Assembly (NCBI GenBank): GCA_026708085.1
Contig: JAPOVP010000116.1
Span: forward strand, 1-32,808
Direction of reading: 5' to 3'
Source: Caldilineaceae bacterium
GTDB lineage: Bacteria > Chloroflexota > Anaerolineae > Caldilineales > Caldilineaceae
Length of the DNA stretch: 32,808 nucleotides
Shown: positions 8,636 to 17,055 of the stretch, piece after piece
Layout of the letters: each line of letters starts with the position of its first letter
Position numbering within the stretch: the first letter of the stretch is position 1
The notes under the pieces: model-generated
The model's database searches: none
What the model saw: only the letters and a program-made list of their open reading frames with translations
What the model was told of the DNA's origin: nothing
Made by a program: the position numbers and the translations under genes

Positions 8636-9201
8636 CTACCCCCGCCGTCGCTACGATAGGCCTCTCTTGCAGCCAGATAGGCGTCCCCTCCGTGGCAGTC
8701 GTTGATCACGATCAAAGGGAACTCCTCCACCTCCAGCTCACGAACTGCCTCACTCAACAGATCGGGATAGGCTAAGATACGGCTGCTGCGTATCTGTCGG
8801 GCCAGCAGGGCGGAAGCACCACCAACAGCGCCAAAATACACCGCCCGATGACGCACGAGGGCCTCCTTTACCTCCTCTGAACGACTTCCCTTGCCAATGA
8901 GACCGGCTATGCCTCGCTCCAGAAGAGGCAAAGTATACGGGTCCATACGTCCGCTCGTCGTCGGCCCCGCCGGTCCGATTACCGACCCCGGCTTGGCCGG
9001 TGCCGGTCCTACGTAGTAGATGACCTGGCCGGACAGTGGCAGTGGCAGTGGCAGCGCCTCACCCCTCTGCATAGCCGCCACCAGCCGTTTGTGGGCCGCG
9101 TCCCGGGCAGCGTAAATCTTACCCGTCATGACGACCCGATCACCAGCCCGCAGCGACTTTACCGTCGCCTCGTCAAGAGGCGCCTGTACTGTCCTTGCCA
9201 T
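8620..9201 (-). CDS. Class I fumarate hydratase, beta chain (Fe-S hydro-lyase)
   Basis: A 193-residue C-terminal-type domain of the class I fumarase / L(+)-tartrate dehydratase family. It forms an enzyme with the alpha chain that interconverts fumarate and malate. Family motifs seen are [18 protein letters not shown] near residues 20-37, [12 protein letters not shown] near 79-90, and [10 protein letters not shown] in the middle. An LPLPLP run comes from a short AGTGGC tandem repeat near 9034-9051 and may be a surface-loop insertion. The ATG shares one base with the TAA stop of the alpha gene (TAATG), so the two are translationally coupled. Tartrate dehydratase cannot be excluded, but fumarase is more likely outside enterobacteria. 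Confidence 0.92.
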   Translation of the reverse strand: MARTVQAPLDEATVKSLRAGDRVVMTGKIYAARDAAHKRLVAAMQRGEALPLPLPLSGQVIYYVGPAPAKPGSVIGPAGPTTSGRMDPYTLPLLERGIAGLIGKGSRSEEVKEALVRHRAVYFGAVGGASALLARQIRSSRILAYPDLLSEAVRELEVEEFPLIVINDCHGGDAYLAAREAYRSDGGGSQRSR

Positions 9202-10037
9202 TACAACTCCAGTGTTGCGCGCCGTGGCGCAGAGCAGTTCAGGTTCACCGCAATGGGCAAAGCGGCAATGTGCGTCGCCAGGACTTCGACGTGCACAGCC
9301 AGCGCAGTTACCAAGCCGCCCAGTCCTTGTGGTCCGATCCCGAGTCTGTTGATCGCCTCCAGCATCTCGGCCTCAAGTTTCGCAACATGCGGTTCAGGAC
9401 TCGGGCAGCCAAGCGGACGCAATAGGGCTTTCTTTGCCGCCAGCCCCACAGTGTCGAGTGAGCCGCCGATGCCGACCCCCACGATCAGAGGCGGGCAGGC
9501 GTTTGGCCCCGCACTCTCGATTGTGTCAAGCACGAACTGCTGTAGACCTTCTTCGCCAACTGCCGGTGGAAACATCTGGACGCGGCTCATCAATTCCGCC
9601 CCAAAGCCCTTCTGCAGCGTGCTGATGCGCAGACCATCTCCTGCAACGATCTCCCAGTGAATCAGCGCCGGCGTGTTGTCGCCGGAATTGACTCGTAGCA
9701 GCGGGTCGCTCACAACCGATTTACGCAGGTCGGCATAGGCATCGCGCGTCGCATCCTGCAACGCCGCTTCTATCCCTCCCCCACTGAAATGCACCTCCTG
9801 GCCCACTTCCACAAACAGAATCGCCATACCCGTATCCTGGCAGGTGGGTATCGTCTCAGATTCGGCGTAGGCGGCATTATCTAACAGAAGTTCGATGACA
9901 TCCTGGCCGGTCGGCGAAAGTTCTTCTTGACGCGCCGTCCTCATCGCCTCCAGATAGTCTTCGGGCAAACTGTGCGCAGAATGGCGCAGGAGTTCACCGA
10001 CCGCCTGTCTCACATCACCGACGTCGACTGTTCGCAA
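9201..10037 (-). CDS. Class I fumarate hydratase, alpha chain
   Basis: A 278-residue N-terminal-type domain of the Fe-S fumarase family, carrying the three cysteines that hold the [4Fe-4S] cluster: C66 in TCQDTG, the Cys of NACPPLIVG, and the Cys of NLNCSAPR near the end. This is the oxygen-sensitive fumarase form, so the host may be anaerobic or microaerophilic, or may protect the enzyme. The start is TTG: an AAGGAG site lies 9 nt before it, while the nearby ATG at 10045 is out of frame. The gene is the first of the alpha-beta pair and follows the lipoprotein gene by 87 nt on the same strand. Confidence 0.93.
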   Translation of the reverse strand: MRTVDVGDVRQAVGELLRHSAHSLPEDYLEAMRTARQEELSPTGQDVIELLLDNAAYAESETIPTCQDTGMAILFVEVGQEVHFSGGGIEAALQDATRDAYADLRKSVVSDPLLRVNSGDNTPALIHWEIVAGDGLRISTLQKGFGAELMSRVQMFPPAVGEEGLQQFVLDTIESAGPNACPPLIVGVGIGGSLDTVGLAAKKALLRPLGCPSPEPHVAKLEAEMLEAINRLGIGPQGLGGLVTALAVHVEVLATHIAALPIAVNLNCSAPRRATLEL

Positions 10038-10046
10038 TTTTTCATT

Positions 10047-10052
10047 CTCCTT
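10047..10052 (-). promoter_or_regulatory. Shine-Dalgarno site that fixes a TTG start
   Basis: AAGGAG on the minus strand stands 9 nt before the TTG at 10037. An ATG only 1 nt after the site is in the wrong frame and too close to be used. Confidence 0.75.
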
Positions 10053-10124
10053 CTTTCTGAGGAAAGGCGTCAGGTTCCGATCTGTGGGGCACCGATCCGC
10101 CTTCGCCTCTGGCCGCCTGGCGCC

Positions 10125-12500
10125 TCAGTTACTTATTCTCTCCCATCGCCTGAATTCATTTGCCAGTTCCACATAGCGCGGGTCCCCGGGGGCCAGTTCT
10201 GCCGCCTTCTCCAATCCTGACAGAACAGCAGGATCATCTCTCTTAAGCAAGAAACGACCCCAGGCGACAAGCGCATGAACATCACCTCTTCCAGGCTGCA
10301 CGATAAGCGCGCTATCGCCGTATTGAATCAGCAGGTGGCCAACCGTCTGTTCAAACCCATAAGCTGCTGAATCGGCGGGGATCGGTGTATCGCTGAACAA
10401 AGTCGAAGGGTCCATCGACCACAAGACCTCGAAGGAAAAGTCCCAGTCGCCGGCAAAAACATGGCTCAGAAGCGGGAATGGACTGACCAGTGCAAGCTGG
10501 CGGCTAACCTCAAGATGATGGCGAATCCAGAGTGCGTTCCATTTGACCGAAGGGTCTGACGGCGCCGCGATCTCCGCACGCTCAATCTCGTCTAGCGCGT
10601 CCGCGTACAGTCCCGCATCGGCCAGCGCCAGGGCATGGCTGTTGATGGCGCGCAGGTGAAGGGGTCGGTCTTCCGGTAACAACCTTGGGGCGGGCTCGGT
10701 CAGTTTCTCGCCATCCCAATGGAAGAACCGTGCCAGGTAGAGTTGCAGGCCGCAGGCGTAACAGAAAATGTATGGATCACTATTGTTAAGCAAGAGATCC
10801 GTTTGGCCGTCGCCATTCAGGTCTGTCACCGATCCTGCGTCTGGGATACTGTTGAAACTGCTGATCAGGAGCGACAACCCTAGACCGTCCCAGCGCAATA
10901 CTTCAAGACAACCCCCGTGCGCGCCTGCCCCGCCTTGGACTGCCAGCCAGACGCCGGTAGGCTCAATCGTTACCTGTTTCAGTGAGTGTTCGTCGAGGTA
11001 GTTGACACAGTCCAGTTCCACACGGTCCAACTCCACCCAGCCGCCTTCACGAGCCTCGTGGATCGACACCCTGTGCATTGCGGAACTGCTCAATGGCGGG
11101 AGTCCGAAGGTGTACGCGGCGAATAGGGCGGCCTCTCCTTCCGATTCCAGTTGCTGCACTGCAACGCCACGCGACGCGTCCTGTGCCGACCCGTACTCGT
11201 TGGCAAGCTCGCCCTGCAGCGCCCGCGTATCGGGCAGTGGAGTGGCAGTAGGGGCCAGCGAGACCGCCCTTGTCCGGTTCTGGAATGCTTTCGCCAGTTC
11301 TTCGAAGCGCTCGTCCGCCGTCGCCAGTTCCGCCGCCTGCTGCAATCCCGACCCGACTGCAGGGTCATCGGGATTGATCAGGAAACGTCCCCAGGCCCCC
11401 AGTGCCAGGACGGCCGCTCGTTCAGGTTGCAGCGCCATCGCAGTATCGGCATATTGGGCAAGGAGTACGCCTACTCGATGCTCGAACCCCAAGGCCACCG
11501 AATCTGATGGGATCGGCTCGTCGCTGACCAGGGTCGGCGGGCCAAACTCCCACAGCGAATCAAATGCCTCTTCCCAGTCGCCGGCGAATACGTGGTTCAA
11601 TAGAGGATAGGCGCTGGCAGTTGCCTCCTCCCGACTGGCCTTCAGGTGGTGACGGATCCAGATCGCATTCCAGACGACGGTTGCGTTCTCTGGCGCGATA
11701 GCCTCTGCCTGTTCGATCTGCTCCAGTGCGTCGGCGAACAGACTGGCGGCCGCCAGTTCCACCGCCCGATCGTTGAAAGCGCGCAGTTTTACGGGCAGGT
11801 CTTCGGCCATAGGAGTCGGCGTAACTTCCACCAGTGACTTCCCGTCCCAATGGTAGAGTTGCGCCCAATACTGTCGAACACCGCAGGCATAGCAGAAGAT
11901 GTAGGGATCGCTGTTGTTCAAAAGCAGGTCCAACCGGCCGTCCTCGTTTAGGTCGGTGAGCGAACCGGCATCCGGACTACTGCTGAAACCACTGATGATG
12001 ACCGAAAGTTCCTCGCCGTCCCATCGCAACAATTCCAGGCAGCCGCTGTGCGCGCCGACGCCTCCGGTAACCGTCAGCCAGACGTTCACCGGGTCGATGT
12101 TTACCTGTTCAACCGAGAATTCATTCAGATATTCGGCGCACTCCAAATCCACGCGGCCCAATGCCTTCCAGCCTTCCGGCAAGGCCGCATGGATAGAAAC
12201 CTTCTGTCTGAATGATGGATCGTCTGGAGGAAAGCCGTACGTGTGAGCAACAAAGAGGGCTTCTTCACCGCCTGCGTTCGCGACCGGTTGCACGGTCACT
12301 AGCGGCCCCAGGTCCTGGACCAAACCGTACTCGGCGGCAAGTTGGTTAGCAAGTTCCACCAGTTCAGCCGCTTCTGTTGAGCGTCCGGAATCCGCAGGTG
12401 TTGCTGAAACAGGCCACATTGCAGGCTGCGCACAGCCACCGAGTAGAATCGCTAGCCCAAGTGCCAAAGAGAATACGCGCCGCAGGGGAATTCCTGGCAT
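10125..12500 (-). CDS. Exported lipoprotein with two tandem copies of a VCBS/TPR-like module
   Basis: A 791-residue protein with a lipoprotein signal peptide: RR at 7-8, a hydrophobic stretch 9-20 and lipobox LGGC with C23 as the lipidated residue. The rest is two copies of one module, about residues 50-408 and 428-788, in register with a constant offset of 377. Each copy has a beta-rich part, a calcium-type loop (DLNEDGRLD at 183-191; DLNGDGQTD at 560-568) as in FG-GAP/VCBS repeats, a very conserved LNNSDPYIFCYACG block, and a helical TPR-like part ending in AWGRFL. Four cysteines recur in each copy (121, 154, 203, 206 and 498, 531, 580, 583), probably as disulfides. An AAGGAG site lies 6 nt before the ATG. 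No catalytic motif is seen; the function is unknown. Confidence 0.88.
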   Translation of the reverse strand: MPGIPLRRVFSLALGLAILLGGCAQPAMWPVSATPADSGRSTEAAELVELANQLAAEYGLVQDLGPLVTVQPVANAGGEEALFVAHTYGFPPDDPSFRQKVSIHAALPEGWKALGRVDLECAEYLNEFSVEQVNIDPVNVWLTVTGGVGAHSGCLELLRWDGEELSVIISGFSSSPDAGSLTDLNEDGRLDLLLNNSDPYIFCYACGVRQYWAQLYHWDGKSLVEVTPTPMAEDLPVKLRAFNDRAVELAAASLFADALEQIEQAEAIAPENATVVWNAIWIRHHLKASREEATASAYPLLNHVFAGDWEEAFDSLWEFGPPTLVSDEPIPSDSVALGFEHRVGVLLAQYADTAMALQPERAAVLALGAWGRFLINPDDPAVGSGLQQAAELATADERFEELAKAFQNRTRAVSLAPTATPLPDTRALQGELANEYGSAQDASRGVAVQQLESEGEAALFAAYTFGLPPLSSSAMHRVSIHEAREGGWVELDRVELDCVNYLDEHSLKQVTIEPTGVWLAVQGGAGAHGGCLEVLRWDGLGLSLLISSFNSIPDAGSVTDLNGDGQTDLLLNNSDPYIFCYACGLQLYLARFFHWDGEKLTEPAPRLLPEDRPLHLRAINSHALALADAGLYADALDEIERAEIAAPSDPSVKWNALWIRHHLEVSRQLALVSPFPLLSHVFAGDWDFSFEVLWSMDPSTLFSDTPIPADSAAYGFEQTVGHLLIQYGDSALIVQPGRGDVHALVAWGRFLLKRDDPAVLSGLEKAAELAPGDPRYVELANEFRRWERISN

Positions 12501-12512
12501 TGTATACTCCTT

Positions 12513-13047
12513 AAGTCAGCCAATGTGATGCCGAGTCTATTCTGAAATGAAGGACCCAACCCGGTCCCTTTCCAATCGGCCAGTCCTAGCTTTGTCTGAG
12601 AAACTGGTCAACGCGGCTGCAAGCCCATTGCAGGATGAATATGAGTCTTCCAGCCGCGACGCTGGCACCTTTGTCCCACTTTCAAACTGTGGTCTACCCT
12701 CCAACGACTATTGGGACCGGCACAGTTCCAAACGGCCATCCATTTCCTTTGGAACTTGAACACCGCCCTCACCCACTCGCAGTGCAAGACGTCCTGTTTC
12801 CATCTCTGTAGTTATGAGTCAGATGAAGTGGAGCCGGACGTAATATGCCTGTGCACACAATTCTGGGATAATGCATACACAGTCTGCCTGATGAGCGTCG
12901 CCTCGAAGGAGTAACGCCCGCCCTGCCTGACTATATCACGGGATCAAATGCGGTACAAAGTGGCCCTTCTTAGAGAACAGACGCCTCTTGGCATTGATCA
13001 AGACCTGCAATTGCGGCATCCTGACCAGTGCCTTGCCTCTCCGACAC
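12513..13047. other. Long intergenic stretch with no supported gene
   Basis: About 535 nt separate the divergent lipoprotein and GNAT genes. Both promoters should lie here, but I find no convincing -35/-10 pair. The short open frames lack ribosome sites and known motifs. I found no tRNA, strong hairpin or repeat. A TTG at 12988 could extend the GNAT gene upstream. Confidence 0.5.
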
Positions 13048-13842
13048 ATGAAGAACTCAACCCTGATCGAAGCCTTGCGTAGCAACTACATCGAGTACTT
13101 CCGTCTCTTTCACAACCAGCATGGTATCCAAGTCCATGTTGACCGGGAGACCGCGTTGATCATCGCAAACGGGCCGCCGGGTAACCACATTCTTCGCACC
13201 AATCTTCCTTCCGCCGGCACGGAAGAAAGCATTGACGCCCTGCTTTCCCGGATCAGCAGTCAGACAGGTGGAATCCGTTGGCTGCTCTTCCCTCAAGACA
13301 AGCCCTGGGACCTTCGCGACAGGTTGAAGCGGCGAGGACTGATTACCGGTCAGGGCGATCTGTGGATGTTCCGGCAGTTGCAGCACCTTCCCAAAAGCAG
13401 CCCTCCTTCCTCGATGTGCATCTCTCCTGTCCGCGATCTGCCTGACTTAAGGGCCTGGTGGACCGCATCCGCCCTCGGCTTCGGCACATCACAGCGCGCC
13501 GCCCAGCGCTGGTACGACGCCTTTCGGCGCCATGGTCTCGGCCGCAGATCCCACGTCACCAACTACATTGGAAAGATCGACAAGACCGTGGTAACGACGG
13601 CCACCCTGATCCTCACTGCCGGCATTGCAGGCATCTACGATCTTTCCACGCCTCAACAATATCGAGGCAACGGCTTCGCCAGCGCACTCGTATACGAACT
13701 GCTGGCACAAGCCCGGAGCCAGGGGCTCGCCTACGCAGGACTGCAGACAGGCGACGCAGAGCAGTTCTACCAGAGCCTGGGCTTCAACACCCGTTTTCAG
13801 GAAGAAGAGTTCTTCTGGTCAGCAGATCAACCAGAAAGCTAA
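13048..13842 (+). CDS. GNAT-family N-acetyltransferase
   Basis: A 264-residue protein whose C-terminal third is a GNAT fold. The acetyl-CoA-binding motif A is visible as QYRGNGFASALVYELL (Q/R-x-x-G-x-G/A), followed by a GLQTGDAEQFYQSLGF segment typical of the last strands. The N-terminal 130 residues are not recognisable to me and may be a degenerate second GNAT fold, a layout known for many two-domain acetyltransferases. The substrate is unknown. The start is uncertain: the frame is open to a TTG at 12988, and neither start has a good Shine-Dalgarno site. I prefer the ATG. The MATE gene follows on the same strand after 105 nt. Confidence 0.82.
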   Translation: MKNSTLIEALRSNYIEYFRLFHNQHGIQVHVDRETALIIANGPPGNHILRTNLPSAGTEESIDALLSRISSQTGGIRWLLFPQDKPWDLRDRLKRRGLITGQGDLWMFRQLQHLPKSSPPSSMCISPVRDLPDLRAWWTASALGFGTSQRAAQRWYDAFRRHGLGRRSHVTNYIGKIDKTVVTTATLILTAGIAGIYDLSTPQQYRGNGFASALVYELLAQARSQGLAYAGLQTGDAEQFYQSLGFNTRFQEEEFFWSADQPES

Positions 13843-13947
13843 CTGCGACAACGGCCGCCCCGAAAATGGGGAATGGTTGACCGTCTGTTACACTGAAAAC
13901 GACTGACTAATCGCCTCGTTCCTGAGGGCTTTACAGAGAGGATTGGG

Positions 13948-15375
13948 ATGAACGATTCGGTGGCCGGCGCATCGGTCGCAGGCACTGCGGAACTGCCGCG
14001 CCCTTCCGCGCGAAAGCGAGTGTTTAATCTGGCTTGGCCTGTCATCGGTGAGAGCTTCCTCGAGACGATGTTGATGATCGTCGATACCTGGATGGTAGCC
14101 CAGTTGAGCACAGCGGCGATCGCCGGCGTCGGGGCCTCCGTGCAGGTCCTGTTCTTCATCATCGCCGCGCTGGGGGCACTGAGCGTCGGCAGCAGTGTAT
14201 TGGTCGCGCAGGCATACGGCGCCGGCAAGCTTGGAGAGGCCGCACGGCTGGCGCGTCAGTCGATTGCCTGGAGCATTATCCTTTCGCTCCCTCTGGCAGT
14301 AATCGGGTTTCTCCTGGCCGGTCCGGTAATTGCCCTGTTCGGCGTTGAGGCGGACGTGGCACGCATCGGCAAGGAATACCTTCAAGTCACGATGGCAACC
14401 GTAGTCGTCCTCATTGTACTGATGATTGGTGGCGGCGCGCTCCGTGGGCTGGGCGATTCTCAGACCCCCATGCGAGTGACAGCACTGGCCAATTTCGTAA
14501 ATGTTTTCTTGACATACGGGTTGATTTTCGGCGTGGCCGGCCTCCCCGCACTTGGGGCGGTAGGCAGCGCCTGGGGCACCTTCCTCTCCCGCTTGCTGGC
14601 CGCTGCTATTCTCGTCATCGTTATGTGGCGAGGTCGCAAGGGAGTCTCTATTTCCGGGCGCAGCAACTGGCTGCCCGAAATTGGCGTGGCCTCCTCTGTT
14701 CTTCGTATCGGCGTACCGGCCGCTCTGGAGCAACTTCTCACTTCTGCCGGCTTTACGTCGATGACTGCGATAGTCGCCACACTGGGTACTGCCGCCTTGG
14801 CCTCCCACCGCATTGCCTTCAACGTCCTTTCTCTGTCCTTTCTGCCCGGCTTCGGGTTTGCCATTGCCGCCACGGCTCTCGTTGGACAATCTGTTGGCGC
14901 GCGCGAGCCGGAAGAAGGCGCAGAAGCTGCGGCAATCGCTACGCGCTGGGCAGTTGCTTGGATGGCGGCTATGGGAGTCGTCTCATACTTGCTGGCAGAA
15001 CCGATTATTCGACTGTTCAGCCAGGAAGCTGCTGTCGTAAGAGATGGAGTTGCCGCAATTCAGGTGGTGGCCTTGGCCCAACCCTTCTGGGCAGTACTGT
15101 TTGTTCAATCGGGGGCTCTGCGCGGAATGGGCAATACTGGCTTTCCCCTGCGTGCAAATACCGCGGGCATCTGGTCTACCATGATAATTGCTTGGCTGGC
15201 CGTAAACTATCTCGATGGTGGTATTTCCCACGTATGGGGTGTCTTTCTCATCACTTCTCCTGTCATGGCGATTGTTCTCTGGAAGCGCTTCAGACGGGCC
15301 GTCAGCGAATGGTCGGAACAGGTTGAAGACGGCTCCCAACACTTCGGGCAAACAGATGTAGCTGTTTCCCAGTGA
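13948..15375 (+). CDS. MATE-family multidrug/cation efflux transporter
   Basis: A 475-residue integral membrane protein with the pattern of 12 hydrophobic segments in two similar halves. The N-terminal half carries the typical NLAWPVIGESFLETM entry helix and the VLVAQAYGAG loop. The second half has the matching ALVGQSVGA loop and the ALRGMGNTGFP motif, which mirrors ALRGLGDSQTP in the first half. These are hallmarks of MATE antiporters, which export drugs or metabolites using a Na+ or H+ gradient. An AGAGAGGA ribosome site lies 6-8 nt before the ATG. The C-terminal tail after the last helix is polar. The substrate and coupling ion cannot be read from sequence. Confidence 0.93.
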   Translation: MNDSVAGASVAGTAELPRPSARKRVFNLAWPVIGESFLETMLMIVDTWMVAQLSTAAIAGVGASVQVLFFIIAALGALSVGSSVLVAQAYGAGKLGEAARLARQSIAWSIILSLPLAVIGFLLAGPVIALFGVEADVARIGKEYLQVTMATVVVLIVLMIGGGALRGLGDSQTPMRVTALANFVNVFLTYGLIFGVAGLPALGAVGSAWGTFLSRLLAAAILVIVMWRGRKGVSISGRSNWLPEIGVASSVLRIGVPAALEQLLTSAGFTSMTAIVATLGTAALASHRIAFNVLSLSFLPGFGFAIAATALVGQSVGAREPEEGAEAAAIATRWAVAWMAAMGVVSYLLAEPIIRLFSQEAAVVRDGVAAIQVVALAQPFWAVLFVQSGALRGMGNTGFPLRANTAGIWSTMIIAWLAVNYLDGGISHVWGVFLITSPVMAIVLWKRFRRAVSEWSEQVEDGSQHFGQTDVAVSQ

Positions 15376-15540
15376 ACATTCATTCGGGACGAACTCACCT
15401 GGCCCGGCATTGCCGCGGGCATGTTCACAGAGAGTCCCCTTCGTAGCCAAGCGGTCCGGCGAAGAGCCTCAAAATCCCTATCGGATGCCGTCCCGCAAAA
15501 TGCACGGTCCAGCCGGCGGTTCAAGTAGCCGCTAACGCCG

Positions 15541-15576
15541 TAGAGTGAAACCTCAGACTATACTCAGCTCACTCTA
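15541..15576. promoter_or_regulatory. Inverted repeat flanking a TATACT box
   Basis: TAGAGTGA (15541-15548) and TCACTCTA (15569-15576) form perfect 8-bp arms around a TATACT (15559-15564), 55 nt before the YigZ start. This could be an operator over a promoter, but no -35 box matches well. Confidence 0.3.
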
Positions 15577-15630
15577 TCTTGCCGCCGGCTACTCGATCAC
15601 ACTTGCCACCGGCCAGACAGGTCCTGACAA

Positions 15631-16251
15631 ATGAACCAGGAGTACCCGATACCCTCTGTCCATCACAGAGTAGAAGAGAAGATTCGTCGCAGCCATTTCA
15701 TCACGACGGTGGGCCCCGCTGCCACTGTCGAGGACGCCAGAGCCTTCATCAAGGAAGTGCGGGCTGAGTTTGATACGGCAAACCACAACTGTTGGGCCTA
15801 TGTCGTGGGCCCGCCCGGATCAACGGGTCATGCCGGGATGAGCGATGACGGCGAACCGCACGGTACCGCCGGTCGGCCCATGCTCACAGTCCTACTTCAT
15901 AGCGGCATCGGCGACATTGTCGCGGTGGTTACCCGTTATTTCGGAGGCGTAAAGCTTGGCAAAGGCGGGCTGGTGAGGGCCTACAGTGGGGGAGTCAAGA
16001 CTGCCTTGGAGACCCTTCCCCTGAGTCAGAAGATGCAAATGGCAGAAGTGGAGGCGGTCATCAGCTACAGCGAGGTGACCCTCTTTCAGCGAATGCTTCC
16101 AGACTACTCCGCTGAAATCGTAGACTCCGATTTCGCCGTCGCCGTCTCCTATCGGCTGAAGATGCCGGCGAAGCACGTGGAACCGTTCAAAACCCGCGTG
16201 ACCGATTTGACGAACGGTCAGGCTCTCATTGAGGTTCACCAGGACAACTAA
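15631..16251 (+). CDS. YigZ / IMPACT family protein
   Basis: A 206-residue protein of the YigZ (UPF0029/IMPACT) family. The signature SDDGEPHGTAGRP is at residues 71-83, followed by VTRYFGGVKLGKGGLVRAY (100-118), both nearly identical to the family consensus. The C-terminal 70 residues match the small ferredoxin-like second domain. Bacterial members are cytosolic and of unclear function; eukaryotic IMPACT binds GCN1 in translation control. No clear Shine-Dalgarno site precedes the ATG. The last 26 nt overlap the convergent HAD gene. Confidence 0.92.
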   Translation: MNQEYPIPSVHHRVEEKIRRSHFITTVGPAATVEDARAFIKEVRAEFDTANHNCWAYVVGPPGSTGHAGMSDDGEPHGTAGRPMLTVLLHSGIGDIVAVVTRYFGGVKLGKGGLVRAYSGGVKTALETLPLSQKMQMAEVEAVISYSEVTLFQRMLPDYSAEIVDSDFAVAVSYRLKMPAKHVEPFKTRVTDLTNGQALIEVHQDN

Positions 16252-17002
16252 CGCCCACCCGAATCTCATCAATCGAATCCAGGATCACGTCGGCCAGCGG
16301 GCTAAGCGTCTCTCTCCTGCCTACCCCCGTTAGCACGCCTACCGCCATTCCTGCCTCTGCCACGCGAGCCATCTGTAGATCTGTCATCGAATCCCCTACC
16401 ACTACAGTCTGCGTCAGGGATACATCAACGAGGTCTGCAGCCGCCAGCAGCATGTCGGGCGCCGGTTTGTGACGCCCAGGACTGTCACCGCAACCGATAT
16501 AGTCGATAAAGCTGGAAAGACCGAATTCGGCCAATGCAGCCTCAGTTGCAGCCCTGTCGTCGCTAGTGATCACTGCGACGCAAACATCCTGTTCGTGTAG
16601 TGAAGAAAAGAGGGACGCCAGGTCAGTCACCGGTACGGAACCGCCCGGGCTGGAGAGAATAGGCGTAAACCCTTGCCTTACCAACTTCTCGCAACAGCGC
16701 AAGGGCAAAGTGGGCCGGGAGTACTTGTGTAGAACGGTCGCCGCCGCGCGAGCCGTTGCCCTGCTTGTGCCGGAACCGAATGTACCATCTTCGGCAAAAG
16801 TGCCTTCCGCCGCGTTGTAACCGAGACTGCGAAAGAGCTCGGCCTGAATCTCGGTACGGTTCGGGAAATGAGAGAGCAGGCGGTCCACTGCCTCTGTAAA
16901 TCTGGGGCCCCAGCTGGCGTGAAAATCAAAGAGCGTCCCGTCCTTGTCGAACGCGACGAGCCTGGCGTCGAAACAATGTTCGCCAAAGTGGACAAGGCCC
17001 AT
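16226..17002 (-). CDS. HAD-superfamily phosphatase
   Basis: A 258-residue haloacid-dehalogenase-like hydrolase. Motif I is DKDGT (19-23), with D19 as the nucleophile and D21 as the acid/base. Motif II is the Ser/Thr of VITSDD, motif III the Lys in HKPAPD, and motif IV GDSMTDLQMA with its metal-binding aspartates. A helical cap of about 90 residues lies between motifs I and II, as in phosphoglycolate-phosphatase-like members. The substrate is unknown. It lies 53 nt after the LCP gene on the same strand and may be cotranscribed. No strong ribosome site is seen. Confidence 0.9.
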   Translation of the reverse strand: MGLVHFGEHCFDARLVAFDKDGTLFDFHASWGPRFTEAVDRLLSHFPNRTEIQAELFRSLGYNAAEGTFAEDGTFGSGTSRATARAAATVLHKYSRPTLPLRCCEKLVRQGFTPILSSPGGSVPVTDLASLFSSLHEQDVCVAVITSDDRAATEAALAEFGLSSFIDYIGCGDSPGRHKPAPDMLLAAADLVDVSLTQTVVVGDSMTDLQMARVAEAGMAVGVLTGVGRRETLSPLADVILDSIDEIRVGVSCPGEPQ

Positions 17003-17055
17003 TGGAGCGTGCCGGGTTGAATGAAGAGGTGCGCAGATCAGACGGGAACCAAGGG

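Noticed and set aside
9034..9051. AGTGGC hexamer repeated three times inside the fumarase beta gene
   Set aside because: It is in frame and simply encodes a short Leu-Pro run in a probable loop; three units are too few to call a variable repeat.
12547..12914. Short plus-strand open frames in the gap before the GNAT gene
   Set aside because: They have no ribosome sites, no motifs and no coding-like composition.
13888..14889. 333-codon open frame on the minus strand opposite the MATE gene
   Set aside because: It is an antisense shadow rich in Gly, Gln, Arg and His, while the other strand encodes a clear 12-helix transporter.
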